DNA of 54,644 bases from a virus, in IMG/VR virus record IMGVR_UViG_3300031240_000010, positions 1 to 54,644 of that record; one strand, 5' to 3'. The translations under genes and the position numbers were made by a program. Shown here one piece after another: positions 17,249 through 24,297 of the stretch. Under the pieces are notes generated by a model, which saw only the letters and a list, made by a program, of their open reading frames with translations, did not search any database and was not told the origin of the DNA. Position 1 is the stretch's first letter. Each line of letters starts with the position of its first letter.

Positions 17249-17592
17249 TCAACCACCTTGAACTCTACTAAATCAGTTAGGTTCTGTCTGCCAATATACT
17301 TGATCCCTTTACTTAATAACTGTTCATCTAGAGCCCCTACTAGGTAGGTGCCCGCACTACCTCCATTCCAATATCCACCATTACTAAACATTACATCTAG
17401 TAGTGCTCTTGTGCTAGACATAAGGAAGCACAACACAAAGCCCTTGATCTTACCTTCTAATTCACACACAAGGAATATATTATCACTAACCTCTAACCAC
17501 TCAATGTATTCATCATGCTCATAGGTCTTAACTATAGACATAACATGAGGTAGGTCCTTTACCTCCATCTTACGTATTGACTGGTGCATCAT
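17245..17592 (-). CDS. GNAT-family acetyltransferase-like protein
   Basis: 115 residues from the ATG at 17592 (ATGA overlap with the upstream stop; a second ATG follows directly). 'IRKMEVKDLPHVMSIVKTYE' is a typical GNAT N-terminus and 'NIFLVCELEGKIKGFVLCFL' the beta2-beta3 hairpin; 'GGSAGTYLVGALDEQLLSKG' resembles motif A and the following helix. It is shorter than usual GNATs (about 140-160) and ends soon after beta5. A substrate is not suggested by the context. Confidence 0.5.
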   Translation of the reverse strand: MMHQSIRKMEVKDLPHVMSIVKTYEHDEYIEWLEVSDNIFLVCELEGKIKGFVLCFLMSSTRALLDVMFSNGGYWNGGSAGTYLVGALDEQLLSKGIKYIGRQNLTDLVEFKVVE

Positions 17593-17888
17593 TGTGCTTT
17601 CTGTAATATCCAACCCCAAGACTTGTCATAACCTACTGCATAAGGATAAGTCTTACCAGCTACTTTCCACTGTACAAAATTTATACCTGGGTCATTATGA
17701 ACATAGCCAAAGTACTCACACCCAAACTTAGGATAAATCCATACACCACCATGCTTACAGTAAGAGTAACTACTATGAGTATACTTCTGACATTTAATCT
17801 TACTAGGCTGTAGCCACCACATGAACACACAGAACAAGGTCATCAATATGAATACGGTTCTTAAGCTGAACCTAATCCTGAGTTTCAT
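17589..17888 (-). CDS. Small membrane-anchored protein with planctomycete 'FSLRT' N-terminus
   Basis: 99 residues from the ATG at 17888 (a TTG at 17927 is possible). Residues 3-22 read 'LRIRFSLRTVFILMTLFCVF', then WW. This pattern (RFSLRTxxxLxTLxCVxxxW) is a very common N-terminal membrane anchor in Planctomycetes proteins and rare elsewhere. The rest is Tyr/Trp/Cys-rich ('WIYPKFGCEYFGYVHN'). No Shine-Dalgarno is obvious. It is likely acquired from, or adapted to, a planctomycete host membrane. Confidence 0.55.
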   Translation of the reverse strand: MKLRIRFSLRTVFILMTLFCVFMWWLQPSKIKCQKYTHSSYSYCKHGGVWIYPKFGCEYFGYVHNDPGINFVQWKVAGKTYPYAVGYDKSWGWILQKAQ

Positions 17889-17951
17889 ATAAGGCCTAGA
17901 TACTTGAGGGTTGCGAATAGTACCCAACAGATAGCTACAACAAAGATATCC

Positions 17952-18464
17952 CTACTCACTCTCTTCATCCAGTTTAATTGCAGCCTCATTGTCCATACTA
18001 CTGTCATCTTCTTGCTCCTCATCATGAGTAGAACCTATGTCTTCTGCTATTTCTTCCTCGTATATCGCTTTGAGAGCATTATAATCCTTGATCAATGTTT
18101 TAACAGCTTCTACACTACTCATAGTCTCTTCTGGCAGGTTAGGTATAGCTTCCTTGACTAAGCCTCGTATGAGCTTGAATTGTTCTATGTACTGTTCATG
18201 TACTTGCTCCATCTGCTTAAGTTGAGTCATTAAAACCTTAAACCGTTCATCCTTCCACTTACGAGCATTACGCATCCCTATTACTTTATTATTCCACTTA
18301 TCGTCACTAGTAAGGATCTTACCAGTCCTGTTATCTATTGTGACCTTACCTTTAGGTCTCTTACGTTTCTTATTGATCTTATCTAACTCTGCCCTACCCT
18401 TAGCCTGAGCAGCCTGTAGTTCAGGACTAGCAGCAACCTGCATATCATTGATTGTTTTAGCCAT
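17952..18464 (-). CDS. Coiled-coil hypothetical protein
   Basis: 170 residues from the ATG at 18464; a GTG at 18476 would add four residues. The N-terminus is basic ('KINKKRKRPKGKVTIDNRT'), the middle a likely coiled coil ('VLMTQLKQMEQVHEQYIEQF'), and the C-terminus strongly acidic ('DEEQEDDSSMDNEAAIKLDE'). It lies between terminase and portal. Function unknown. Confidence 0.5.
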   Translation of the reverse strand: MAKTINDMQVAASPELQAAQAKGRAELDKINKKRKRPKGKVTIDNRTGKILTSDDKWNNKVIGMRNARKWKDERFKVLMTQLKQMEQVHEQYIEQFKLIRGLVKEAIPNLPEETMSSVEAVKTLIKDYNALKAIYEEEIAEDIGSTHDEEQEDDSSMDNEAAIKLDEESE

Positions 18465-18726
18465 AACAGTTATCACCTTCTAGTGGAACAAAGGTTACGT
18501 TACTTATATCACTAAACAACCTAACACCAGGATAGTCATCAAATGCTAAAGTTACTGTACCACGTTCTTTAACCCATTGAGTTACTGTGCAGTCTAGTGG
18601 GCACTTCTTAAGCATTAGCTTCATACCACGTTGGGCTTCCTTCTCACTATCATAACCACCCCATATATAACCACTAGTCTGACATATATGAATCTTAACC
18701 TTACTCCCAGGTATTAAGCATGTCAT
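18457..18726 (-). CDS. Small hypothetical protein after terminase nuclease
   Basis: 89 residues from the ATG at 18726, which overlaps the terminase stop region by a few bases and has GGAG upstream. 'CQTSGYIWGGYDSEKEAQRG' and 'TVTLAFDDYPGVRLFSDISN' give it a mixed alpha/beta look. It overlaps the next gene by eight bases. No family recognised. Confidence 0.5.
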   Translation of the reverse strand: MTCLIPGSKVKIHICQTSGYIWGGYDSEKEAQRGMKLMLKKCPLDCTVTQWVKERGTVTLAFDDYPGVRLFSDISNVTFVPLEGDNCYG

Positions 18727-18727
18727 A

Positions 18728-19675
18728 CTAGTACGCTCCAATAACTCTAGTCTCTTTACGATGTAGAAGTCCATGCACAGCCAAGACTGTAGAATCTGCT
18801 TCGTCAGGACTACAGCCTATTAGGTCAACCATTGTTACCTCTTCACTGTCTGTTCCTGGCTTACGGTGCTTAGGAGGCAAGAATAGCTTGCCATCACCAT
18901 CATACCATAAGGGGATGGGGGCAAGTTGCCTACGTAGCTCTACATACTCTGCTGGGATGCCAAACCCACGTTCATTCACAGCAGGATCTAACATTAAGAA
19001 CCTTAGCTCAGCATACATTTCAGCTCTACGGTTCTTATAGATAGTCTTAGCCTCTTGCTCATCCCTAATCTTAGCATTACTCTTGATAGCAGATAGGGGT
19101 CTACCCTCTGGTGCTGTAGCAGGCTCACCAAACGCTATAGCTCTTACGTTATAGCCCTTAGCCCTTAGTGCGTCTACGTGTTGCTTGCCACCACCACCAC
19201 GATCAAACAACACATTATTAGGACGTATGCCATACTGATTCATTAAGGCTATAGTCTTAGGCACTATAACAGAAGTGTCTACTGTTTTCTGACCTTCTTG
19301 GTGCATGATCCCAAGCCTGTCACACACGGTCCATACTGTGCTATCGCCACCTTCTGCTGGGTCAATACCCATAGTCTCAGCCTGTCGCTTAACCTTAGAC
19401 TCTTTGAGCTTGAATGCAACTTCTTCTGCATGATCTAGCCATAACGGAGGGAATAACAGTACCTCCGCCCCCTCATAGAACATTGCATCTAAACCAACAC
19501 ACTGCCTAACTGCATCTAACGTAGCCCTCTTCTGTAGGTAAGTGCTATAGGATATAACACCATCAACCAGTATCTCATTAGTTATGGGTAAGCCCCTAGA
19601 TTCCTGTAACAATGCTAATCGCACGTTTGGTGAGTCTACGGCTCTAATCCTCATAACTTTACGAAACAGAGCCAT
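18728..19675 (-). CDS. Terminase large subunit, nuclease half (split gene)
   Basis: 315 residues. The RNase H-like nuclease residues are visible: first Asp in 'MGIDPAEGGDSTVWTVCD', second in 'NNVLFDRGGGGKQHVDALRA', third in 'LIGCSPDEADSTVLAVHG'. The N-terminal 'RKVMRIRAVDSPNVRLAL' and 'VRQCVGLDAMFYEGAEVL' normally follow the ATPase domain in one chain. Here the ATPase is a separate upstream gene and a 39-codon gene lies between, its stop overlapping this ATG (TAATG). The two halves presumably assemble into one packaging motor; a missing-residue defect is not seen. Confidence 0.8.
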   Translation of the reverse strand: MALFRKVMRIRAVDSPNVRLALLQESRGLPITNEILVDGVISYSTYLQKRATLDAVRQCVGLDAMFYEGAEVLLFPPLWLDHAEEVAFKLKESKVKRQAETMGIDPAEGGDSTVWTVCDRLGIMHQEGQKTVDTSVIVPKTIALMNQYGIRPNNVLFDRGGGGKQHVDALRAKGYNVRAIAFGEPATAPEGRPLSAIKSNAKIRDEQEAKTIYKNRRAEMYAELRFLMLDPAVNERGFGIPAEYVELRRQLAPIPLWYDGDGKLFLPPKHRKPGTDSEEVTMVDLIGCSPDEADSTVLAVHGLLHRKETRVIGAY

Positions 19676-19794
19676 TAACGCTTCTTACCTTTCTTAGGCT
19701 CAGGTTCACCAGGAGGATTACGATAACTATAAAAGCCATCCCTAAACCAGCCAATAGAAATCACAATGGTTGCTAATATACTAATCAATCTCAT
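19675..19794 (-). CDS. 39-residue membrane microprotein inserted between terminase halves
   Basis: The ATG overlaps the stop of the terminase ATPase gene (ATATGA) and the stop overlaps the ATG of the nuclease gene (TAATG), so all three are chained by overlaps. The product begins 'MRLISILATIVISIGWF', a single membrane segment, and ends with a Pro/Lys-rich basic tail ('NPPGEPEPKKGKKR'). No frame shift or intron structure could hide in 115 bases. No family recognised; the tight coupling argues that it is translated. Confidence 0.5.
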   Translation of the reverse strand: MRLISILATIVISIGWFRDGFYSYRNPPGEPEPKKGKKR

Positions 19795-20432
19795 ATAACC
19801 ATCCCTTCTGGTGCAGCTACATCACCACCCTTAGCCCCATTACGGAAGAAGTTAGTGCAAGGTAGAGGATTCCCGATTATGAGCACGCGATGCGCCCATG
19901 TCGCCGAAGCGTGATAGAAGGCATCATCTATGCCACTAGCTTCATCATAAACAGCCAGTGTTCTAGGGCTACCATCACGACCTCTAGGTAAGTGATGACC
20001 CTGTAGGTTCTCTACCGTGTTTGTGACTATTCCCTTGATATAGCTCTTAGGCTCTTCACTACCATCGGACTGTAACTGCCTAATGTGTAGATGAGTGATA
20101 GCTAAGGGTAAGGGTATTACACTAGTCTGTATAAAGTTCTTCATTTCACCCCATAACACAGACTCTAGTTGTGACTGACCAGAGCTAGAGGTGATGATAC
20201 GGCAAGGGCTACGACTACAGAAGAACCACAGAGCTATTAAGCCTGTGATAAAGTCCTTACCTAGTTGATTACCAGCATACACTAGAGTCTCTATGTTATC
20301 CCTAACAGACTCCATGATCTCTACTTGGTAATCACACAGAACTATGCCTTTCCATGACCCATCAGCCTCTTGCCTACGAGGCCAACACATAGCCACGAAC
20401 TTAGTAGGGTCTGTTAGTAGTTCTGTACTCAT
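19791..20432 (-). CDS. Terminase large subunit, ATPase half (split gene)
   Basis: 213 residues. Walker A-like 'YAGNQLGKDFITGLIALWFF', Walker B with catalytic Glu 'TLAVYDEASGIDDAFYHA', and the coupling motif region 'VLIIGNPLPCTNFFRNGAKG' are present. It stops at 'DVAAPEGMVI', just where unsplit relatives continue into 'RKVIRIRAEDSPNVR', which here is the N-terminus of the nuclease gene downstream. It powers DNA translocation through the portal. The Walker A is the unusual GNQxGK form seen in this phage group. Confidence 0.8.
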   Translation of the reverse strand: MSTELLTDPTKFVAMCWPRRQEADGSWKGIVLCDYQVEIMESVRDNIETLVYAGNQLGKDFITGLIALWFFCSRSPCRIITSSSGQSQLESVLWGEMKNFIQTSVIPLPLAITHLHIRQLQSDGSEEPKSYIKGIVTNTVENLQGHHLPRGRDGSPRTLAVYDEASGIDDAFYHASATWAHRVLIIGNPLPCTNFFRNGAKGGDVAAPEGMVI

Positions 20433-20435
20433 TGA

Positions 20436-20651
20436 CTATATAATCCCATCAGTTCCACCGTGATAGTTTATATTTGAATAATATATTCTAGTACGTTTTA
20501 AGTCTCCCTGAACTACTGATGGAGTATTGCAGTCGTCACAAACAGCTATCCCATACTTAACAACTTTAGACACCCTAATAGGTTCACCACACTTACAACA
20601 GAAGTCTCTAAATAGTTTAGACCCTTGTATCCTTTCTCCACGTGCTTCCAT
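20436..20651 (-). CDS. Small zinc-ribbon protein
   Basis: 71 residues from the ATG at 20651 (AAGG seven bases upstream). Two Cys pairs, 'CCKCGEP' and 'CDDCNTP', are spaced as in a zinc ribbon, with basic residues between. It lies just upstream of the terminase ATPase and just downstream of the tRNA-like sequence. It may bind DNA or RNA. Confidence 0.55.
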   Translation of the reverse strand: MEARGERIQGSKLFRDFCCKCGEPIRVSKVVKYGIAVCDDCNTPSVVQGDLKRTRIYYSNINYHGGTDGII

Positions 20652-20665
20652 ATACAAACCTTAAG

Positions 20666-20743
20666 GTAAGACGTACGGACTTGAACCGTAACCTTTCCCC
20701 TATCACTCCGGGGAACGTGCTACATTGTGACACCCCGTCCTAC
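20666..20743 (-). tRNA. tRNA-like sequence, candidate tRNA-His (GTG)
   Basis: Read on the minus strand it has a 7-bp acceptor stem (TAGGACG with CGTCTTA, one G-T pair), a D-type arm (GTGT/GCAC), an anticodon-type arm (CCCC/GGGG extended by TT/AA) and a canonical T arm (TACGG-TTCAAGT-CCGTA). An extra G at position -1 faces a C at position 73, the hallmark of tRNA-His, and the anticodon loop contains GTG. Oddities: position 33 is A instead of T, a G-A pair closes the loop, the D loop lacks GG, and CCA is not encoded. It may be a degenerate or specialised tRNA. Confidence 0.5.
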
Positions 20744-20892
20744 ACAGCCTAGTCGCAAGGCCATTCCTAATAAAGCGACAACGATAATAAGTTGGGGAGG
20801 ATAAGACATGGAATACACATTACTGTGGTTCCTATCACTAAGCCTTACCTCAAGTAGTGACACTTGATTTTGTCTCCCCAACTCAACTAACT

Positions 20893-21072
20893 CTAAGAAC
20901 AACTATTACCACATGAACTACGAGTAGCCTGACGGTTAGCTTGTCGAGCATGAGCCCTAGCACGCTGATTGCGGATAGGTGTCCAACCAAACAAGCCATT
21001 ACCACAGATGCAGGCATTAGCATCTACAGCCAGCATAGCACACAACACCAAAGCACACATAAACATCTTCAT
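20893..21072 (-). CDS. Small secreted Cys-rich protein
   Basis: 59 residues from the ATG at 21072, with GGAG upstream. Residues 1-20 form a signal peptide ('MKMFMCALVLCAMLAVDANA'), likely cleaved after ANA. The mature part has Cys pairs at both ends ('CICGNGLFGW', 'SSCGNSC') and a basic Arg/Gln/Ala middle. Export by Sec is probable. Function unknown. Confidence 0.5.
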   Translation of the reverse strand: MKMFMCALVLCAMLAVDANACICGNGLFGWTPIRNQRARAHARQANRQATRSSCGNSCS

Positions 21073-21104
21073 AACACTCTCCATAGTAATAAGAAACAAA
21101 ACAA

Positions 21105-21338
21105 CTAATCCTTACGTTCAATACGAGCAGCCTTTTGGTCATCAATAGCCTTTTGCTCAGCAGGTGTAAACTCACGGACACTGACCTTGAAGCTATGATC
21201 AGCCAACTTATCAGGCTCTACACCCTCAATGTGATCACGTACAGCCTTAGCCACCCTTGCACCATGATCACCATCATCCACACTACCACAATGACAAGAC
21301 TTACCATCAGGACAGGTTACGAACACTTGCTTAGCCAT
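21105..21338 (-). CDS. Small hypothetical protein
   Basis: 77 residues with a very strong ribosome site (GGAGGAGG) before the ATG at 21338. 'FVTCPDGKSCHCGSVDDGDH' contains a CxxxxxCxC cluster and the C-terminus is a charged helix ('FTPAEQKAIDDQKAARIERK'). No family recognised. Confidence 0.55.
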   Translation of the reverse strand: MAKQVFVTCPDGKSCHCGSVDDGDHGARVAKAVRDHIEGVEPDKLADHSFKVSVREFTPAEQKAIDDQKAARIERKD

Positions 21339-21340
21339 GA

Positions 21341-21505
21341 CTAACCTCCTCCAATGAATACAGGACTATCATCTGGCACATACCTTTCAAGATATGCTCT
21401 AAACCAACCTTCTTCCCATTGCTTGTGATGCTTACCAAAGTATGGAGACATATACTCCTTAACAAAATAAGCACAGTAGCCATCATAGTAGGCATCTATG
21501 AGCAT
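21341..21505 (-). CDS. Microprotein resembling ribosome modulation factor
   Basis: 54 residues; the ATG overlaps the stop of the upstream gene (TAATG). 'AYYDGYCAYFVKEYMSPYFG' followed by 'QWEEGWFRAYLE' follows the RMF-type pattern (AyxxGxxAxxxGxxxxxPYxxxxxxxxWxxGWxxA). In RMF proteins this motif binds 16S rRNA; phage versions are common but not characterised. The glycine normally before the PY segment is replaced by Tyr-Met, so ribosome binding is uncertain. Confidence 0.5.
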   Translation of the reverse strand: MLIDAYYDGYCAYFVKEYMSPYFGKHHKQWEEGWFRAYLERYVPDDSPVFIGGG

Positions 21506-21720
21506 TATAGCACATCCCAACGTTCAGGTGATGGGTTCTGACCTAACAAGACTTGCTCCATAAGTTCATAAGCATCACTTAAACGATAGAGCTGATACTT
21601 CAGCTTCATCATGTGTGCTTTCTTACGGATCTGTGCAGGTGTACGCTCAATCAACCGTTCAGCTAACAACCGTTGAACATCACGTACAGCTACCATCTCA
21701 TTATACTCAGAGTTACCCAT
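21505..21720 (-). CDS. Small helical protein, possible DNA binder
   Basis: 71 residues from the ATG at 21720; a GTG directly upstream is possible. 'VAVRDVQRLLAERLIERTPA' and 'IRKKAHMMKLKYQLYRLSDA' suggest a helix-turn-helix of about 50 residues. Coupled by TAATG to the RMF-like gene downstream. No firm family. Confidence 0.45.
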   Translation of the reverse strand: MGNSEYNEMVAVRDVQRLLAERLIERTPAQIRKKAHMMKLKYQLYRLSDAYELMEQVLLGQNPSPERWDVL

Positions 21721-21732
21721 CACACACCTACC

Positions 21733-22137
21733 TTAATACTCCGGAGGATCTGGCCCACCCTTAGACCACTCTTCAATTTCAGTTTCCAATGACTTTAACC
21801 TAACTTCTAGCTCTTGAACCTTAGCTACTAGACCTGCTATCAACACATCCCTATCTTGTTTCTCAGTACCATTAGGAGTGACATAACCACACCCTAGAGT
21901 ATACAACTGTTGCTTATATTTATCCCATTCCCTGTATTCCGCACTACTTTCTGTGAGGATGGTATTAACAGGTGTCTTACCTGTGATATAGGTCTCATCT
22001 AGTGTTTTAGCATCCATATCTATATTACGTAGAACCTGTTCCTTCATACTATCTTCTACAGTAGGCTTGATGTAGTGTTTACAGTTGACCTTATGTGTGG
22101 GGTAAGTGCCTCCACATTTAATACATTTAACAACCAT
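21733..22137 (-). CDS. Zinc-knuckle plus coiled-coil hypothetical protein
   Basis: 134 residues. The N-terminus 'CIKCGGTYPTHKVNCKH' has four possible metal ligands (CxxC, C, H). The middle is unremarkable and the C-terminal third is a likely coiled coil ('LVAKVQELEVRLKSLETEIE'), ending Pro-rich. Located directly after the terminase small subunit. Function unknown. Confidence 0.5.
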   Translation of the reverse strand: MVVKCIKCGGTYPTHKVNCKHYIKPTVEDSMKEQVLRNIDMDAKTLDETYITGKTPVNTILTESSAEYREWDKYKQQLYTLGCGYVTPNGTEKQDRDVLIAGLVAKVQELEVRLKSLETEIEEWSKGGPDPPEY

Positions 22138-22140
22138 ACC

Positions 22141-22791
22141 TTACTCCTTAACAGGTACATCTATAACCCTACTCTCAATGAACTTATTATCAATGACGTT
22201 ATTCTTACCCTGCTCAACCTGAGTTAACAGATTGCTAAGCAGCTTCATAGTCTGTAATGCCTCACTATCACCATTAAGTGCCTTATCATTAGTGCCAGCT
22301 AAACCAAAGTGCTTAAGGGCTAGACCTAACATTACATCCTTATCCATAAACTCATATTCATGTGATAAGCCTATTACTTGCCCATCATCATTATACACCG
22401 ACTTAATCTTATGCTTCTTAATACACCTACGTATTTCTGGAGGTATTTCATGTAACTCACGCGGCCTATACTTACCATCCTCTTCTACCTGAAACAACTC
22501 CATAGGGTCTAAGAACAAAGCTGTAGCAATATGTCTTATCACCTCTTCAGCAGTGAACTCAATCCTTTTAATACGTTCAGATAAAGCCTTACCAACATGC
22601 AATTGAACAATTGGATTCTTAAGCATGTCCATAGCAGACTTAGCAGGATTCTTATATCCAGCATGTCTAGCAGCTTCAGTAGAATTGAAATTAGGACTAG
22701 CAGCTAAATGTTCAACAAACAACTGTTGTTGACTATTCAACCTCTTGATATTAGCTCCTCTTTTAGAAGGTTGAATTGATGTTCTAGTCAT
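22141..22791 (-). CDS. terS: Terminase small subunit
   Basis: 216 residues. 'LNSQQQLFVEHLAASPNFNS' and 'TEAARHAGYKNPAKSAMDML' form the helix-turn-helix start of the Terminase_2 family (LtxkQxxFvxxyxxxxnxtxAAxxAGYs), followed by 'NPIVQLHVGKALSERIKRIE' and 'FTAEEVIRHIATALFLDP'. It recognises the packaging site and forms the ring that feeds DNA to the large subunit. The gene lies about 1.7 kb upstream of the large subunit in the same operon, with small genes between. Confidence 0.78.
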   Translation of the reverse strand: MTRTSIQPSKRGANIKRLNSQQQLFVEHLAASPNFNSTEAARHAGYKNPAKSAMDMLKNPIVQLHVGKALSERIKRIEFTAEEVIRHIATALFLDPMELFQVEEDGKYRPRELHEIPPEIRRCIKKHKIKSVYNDDGQVIGLSHEYEFMDKDVMLGLALKHFGLAGTNDKALNGDSEALQTMKLLSNLLTQVEQGKNNVIDNKFIESRVIDVPVKE

Positions 22792-22835
22792 ACCTTAATA
22801 ACCCTATCTACACTATATATATAGCAAAACAAGAC

Positions 22836-23045
22836 TCAATCCACTATTTCTAAACAACACTCAGGTAGATTCCATGTATGACCATCCTGAGTTCTAACCT
22901 TATAATACCTCTGATTACCCACAGGTTGATCATGCATCACCACAGCCTCTTTACCCAATAACCCATTAGCATCTATCTTTACATTAAACCCATTATCAGG
23001 AGCAGGATGCTTCTTTATCCTCACAACTGTATTATTAGCTATCAT
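22836..23045 (-). CDS. Small SH3-like hypothetical protein
   Basis: 69 residues. Short beta strands ('TVVRIKKHPAPDN', 'EAVVMHDQPVGNQRYYKVRT', 'TWNLPECCLEIVD') look like an SH3-type barrel as found in many small phage proteins. The start overlaps the end of the Tat-signal gene (ATGA). No specific function. Confidence 0.5.
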   Translation of the reverse strand: MIANNTVVRIKKHPAPDNGFNVKIDANGLLGKEAVVMHDQPVGNQRYYKVRTQDGHTWNLPECCLEIVD

Positions 23046-23587
23046 CTCACATCAACTCCCTCAGCCAACCTTTTGATAGCAGTATCATCCCTTAATTCAG
23101 GGATTACAATCCCATATCTATAGGTCTTCTTAAAATCACTAAGACTACCCCACTGAACAGTTGTAGTAGGTATCTTCCATATTAGTTTGATTCTAAGTCC
23201 CTTAACTCCACACAGTTCTGGGATAATAGTAAATCCAACATTTATACATTGCAGCCCATCCCTCCATGTTCCACACTTATTAGCCCACCACCATAGACTA
23301 GTGTTACCACCATGCAGCGTATAGATCTCTTCATAACCACCTTCTATTGTGTTGATTGCACCAGACATATAAGTAAAATCAGACTCACTAGGTATTTGAA
23401 CCATAGTTTCTTTTATGATATCTTTGCGTTGGCTAATCTCCTTATAGTTTATAGGTGGATCATATTCAATCCAAGGATCACCTATATGAGGGAATGGACT
23501 AGCCTCTACCTTCTTAAACCCCAACAGAGCTAACGGAGCAGCCAACAGACCAGCAATAAATCCCCTACGTTGTAGCTTCTGCATCAC
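23042..23587 (-). CDS. Exported protein with Tat-type signal peptide
   Basis: 181 residues. The N-terminus 'MQKLQRRGFIAGLLAAPLAL' contains a twin-arginine followed by Gly-Phe and a moderately hydrophobic Ala/Leu stretch, a good Tat signal, with possible cleavage after 'KKVEA'. The mature part is beta-rich with Trp ('TSLWWWANKCGTWRDG') and two or three Cys. The gene overlaps the next Cys-rich gene by 23 bases. Tat export from a phage gene is unusual; the product may act in the envelope or periplasm. Confidence 0.55.
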   Translation of the reverse strand: MMQKLQRRGFIAGLLAAPLALLGFKKVEASPFPHIGDPWIEYDPPINYKEISQRKDIIKETMVQIPSESDFTYMSGAINTIEGGYEEIYTLHGGNTSLWWWANKCGTWRDGLQCINVGFTIIPELCGVKGLRIKLIWKIPTTTVQWGSLSDFKKTYRYGIVIPELRDDTAIKRLAEGVDVR

Positions 23588-23816
23588 TAACCTCCTTTAG
23601 TTTATATTGTTCACAGAATCCATTAGCAGGCATTGGTGGAAACATAGTTTGCACAGCTAATCCTTGTGGTGTGTTCATAGCAACTAATTGTGGTGGATTA
23701 TAGATACACACTCCAGCAGGACCTTGCACACCAATCTGTACAGGACCACTCAAAGGCTTAGCCCTAAAGGCAAAGCAATCCAGACACTTACCACGTTCAC
23801 CATTAGCACTTACCAT
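23565..23816 (-). CDS. Cys-rich small protein
   Basis: 83 residues from the ATG at 23816, which has AAGGAG upstream; the open frame continues to 23933 but through a hairpin-forming segment without a ribosome site. Four Cys ('CLDCFAF', 'GVCIYNPP', 'NGFCEQYKL') are placed as in small phage proteins of the 'CxxCxxF...GxCxxxPP...WCGe' type that may bind zinc or an iron-sulfur cluster. First gene of the long minus-strand late operon. Confidence 0.5.
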   Translation of the reverse strand: MVSANGERGKCLDCFAFRAKPLSGPVQIGVQGPAGVCIYNPPQLVAMNTPQGLAVQTMFPPMPANGFCEQYKLKEVSDAEATT

Positions 23817-24126
23817 AATAGATAACTCCTTATGTAAGATAGGGGCTGCACAAGCTAGATAAGGAGTTAGCAACTCTAACCTGTACAGCCCCACACGAAT
23901 TGAGCGGGATGCCCACAACATTAACCATAGCACACGATTAGCCCTAGTAAATGCTTTGCCATAAGCACTTACACAAAATACTATTCAACAAAATTTTACC
24001 ACTTGCATACTAAACCTAACCCCATTATACTACAGGTAGTGGTGACACCCCAATACGTTTATACTAGTTATACTAGTGTAATAAGTATTGGAGGTTAGAC
24101 TTAGAACATTGAACATGGAGGTAACT
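23817..24126. other. Intergenic control region between diverging transcripts
   Basis: No gene is supported here. It holds an inverted repeat (GGGGCTG at 23842-23848 with CAGCCCC at 23886-23892) that encloses a smaller hairpin (GTTAG/CTAAC); on the minus strand this would be the leader of the late operon. Toward the right lies a sigma70-like promoter for the plus-strand gene, and two tandem copies of TTATACTAG near 24058-24076. Confidence 0.5.
24003..24031 (+). promoter_or_regulatory. Sigma70-like promoter for the 24127 gene
   Basis: TTGCAT (24003-24008), 17-base spacer, TATACT (24026-24031). The element TAAACCTA in the spacer also occurs between the boxes of the putative promoter at 50392-50421, which drives a similar small basic gene. 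Confidence 0.5.
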
Positions 24127-24297
24127 ATGGCTAAACGTAAACGTAGTGACTTTGCCGGGTTTAACCATAGGGCTAACACACCAGAGAAGATTGAAGCACG
24201 TAGGGCACAAGCAGCTAAGGTTGAAATGTACTTAGCCATTCAACGTGCCAAGCGTAAACAGGAAGCATTAGATAAGATTAGTAAGCTAACCTTTTAA
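24127..24297 (+). CDS. Small basic protein
   Basis: 56 residues from the ATG at 24127 with GGAGG six bases upstream. 'MAKRKRSDFAGFNHRANTPE' then a basic helix ('IEARRAQAAKVEMYLAIQRA'). A monocistronic plus-strand gene embedded in minus-strand operons, with its own promoter and a leader resembling that of the small basic gene at 50499. It probably binds nucleic acid; expressed early or constitutively, by inference. Confidence 0.6.
   Translation: MAKRKRSDFAGFNHRANTPEKIEARRAQAAKVEMYLAIQRAKRKQEALDKISKLTF

Noticed and set aside
19676-19790. Intron or intein splitting the large terminase
   Set aside because: The interval is only 115 bases, holds a complete small open frame with coupled start and stop, and shows no intron core or splicing residues.
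20720-20902. 60-codon minus-strand hydrophobic frame upstream of the tRNA-like element
   Set aside because: It overlaps the tRNA-like sequence by 24 bases and no ATG in it has a ribosome site; a short leader peptide cannot be excluded.
23842-23892. Terminator for the plus strand
   Set aside because: The stem is only 7 bases with a large loop, has no T tract on either strand, and no plus-strand gene ends there.
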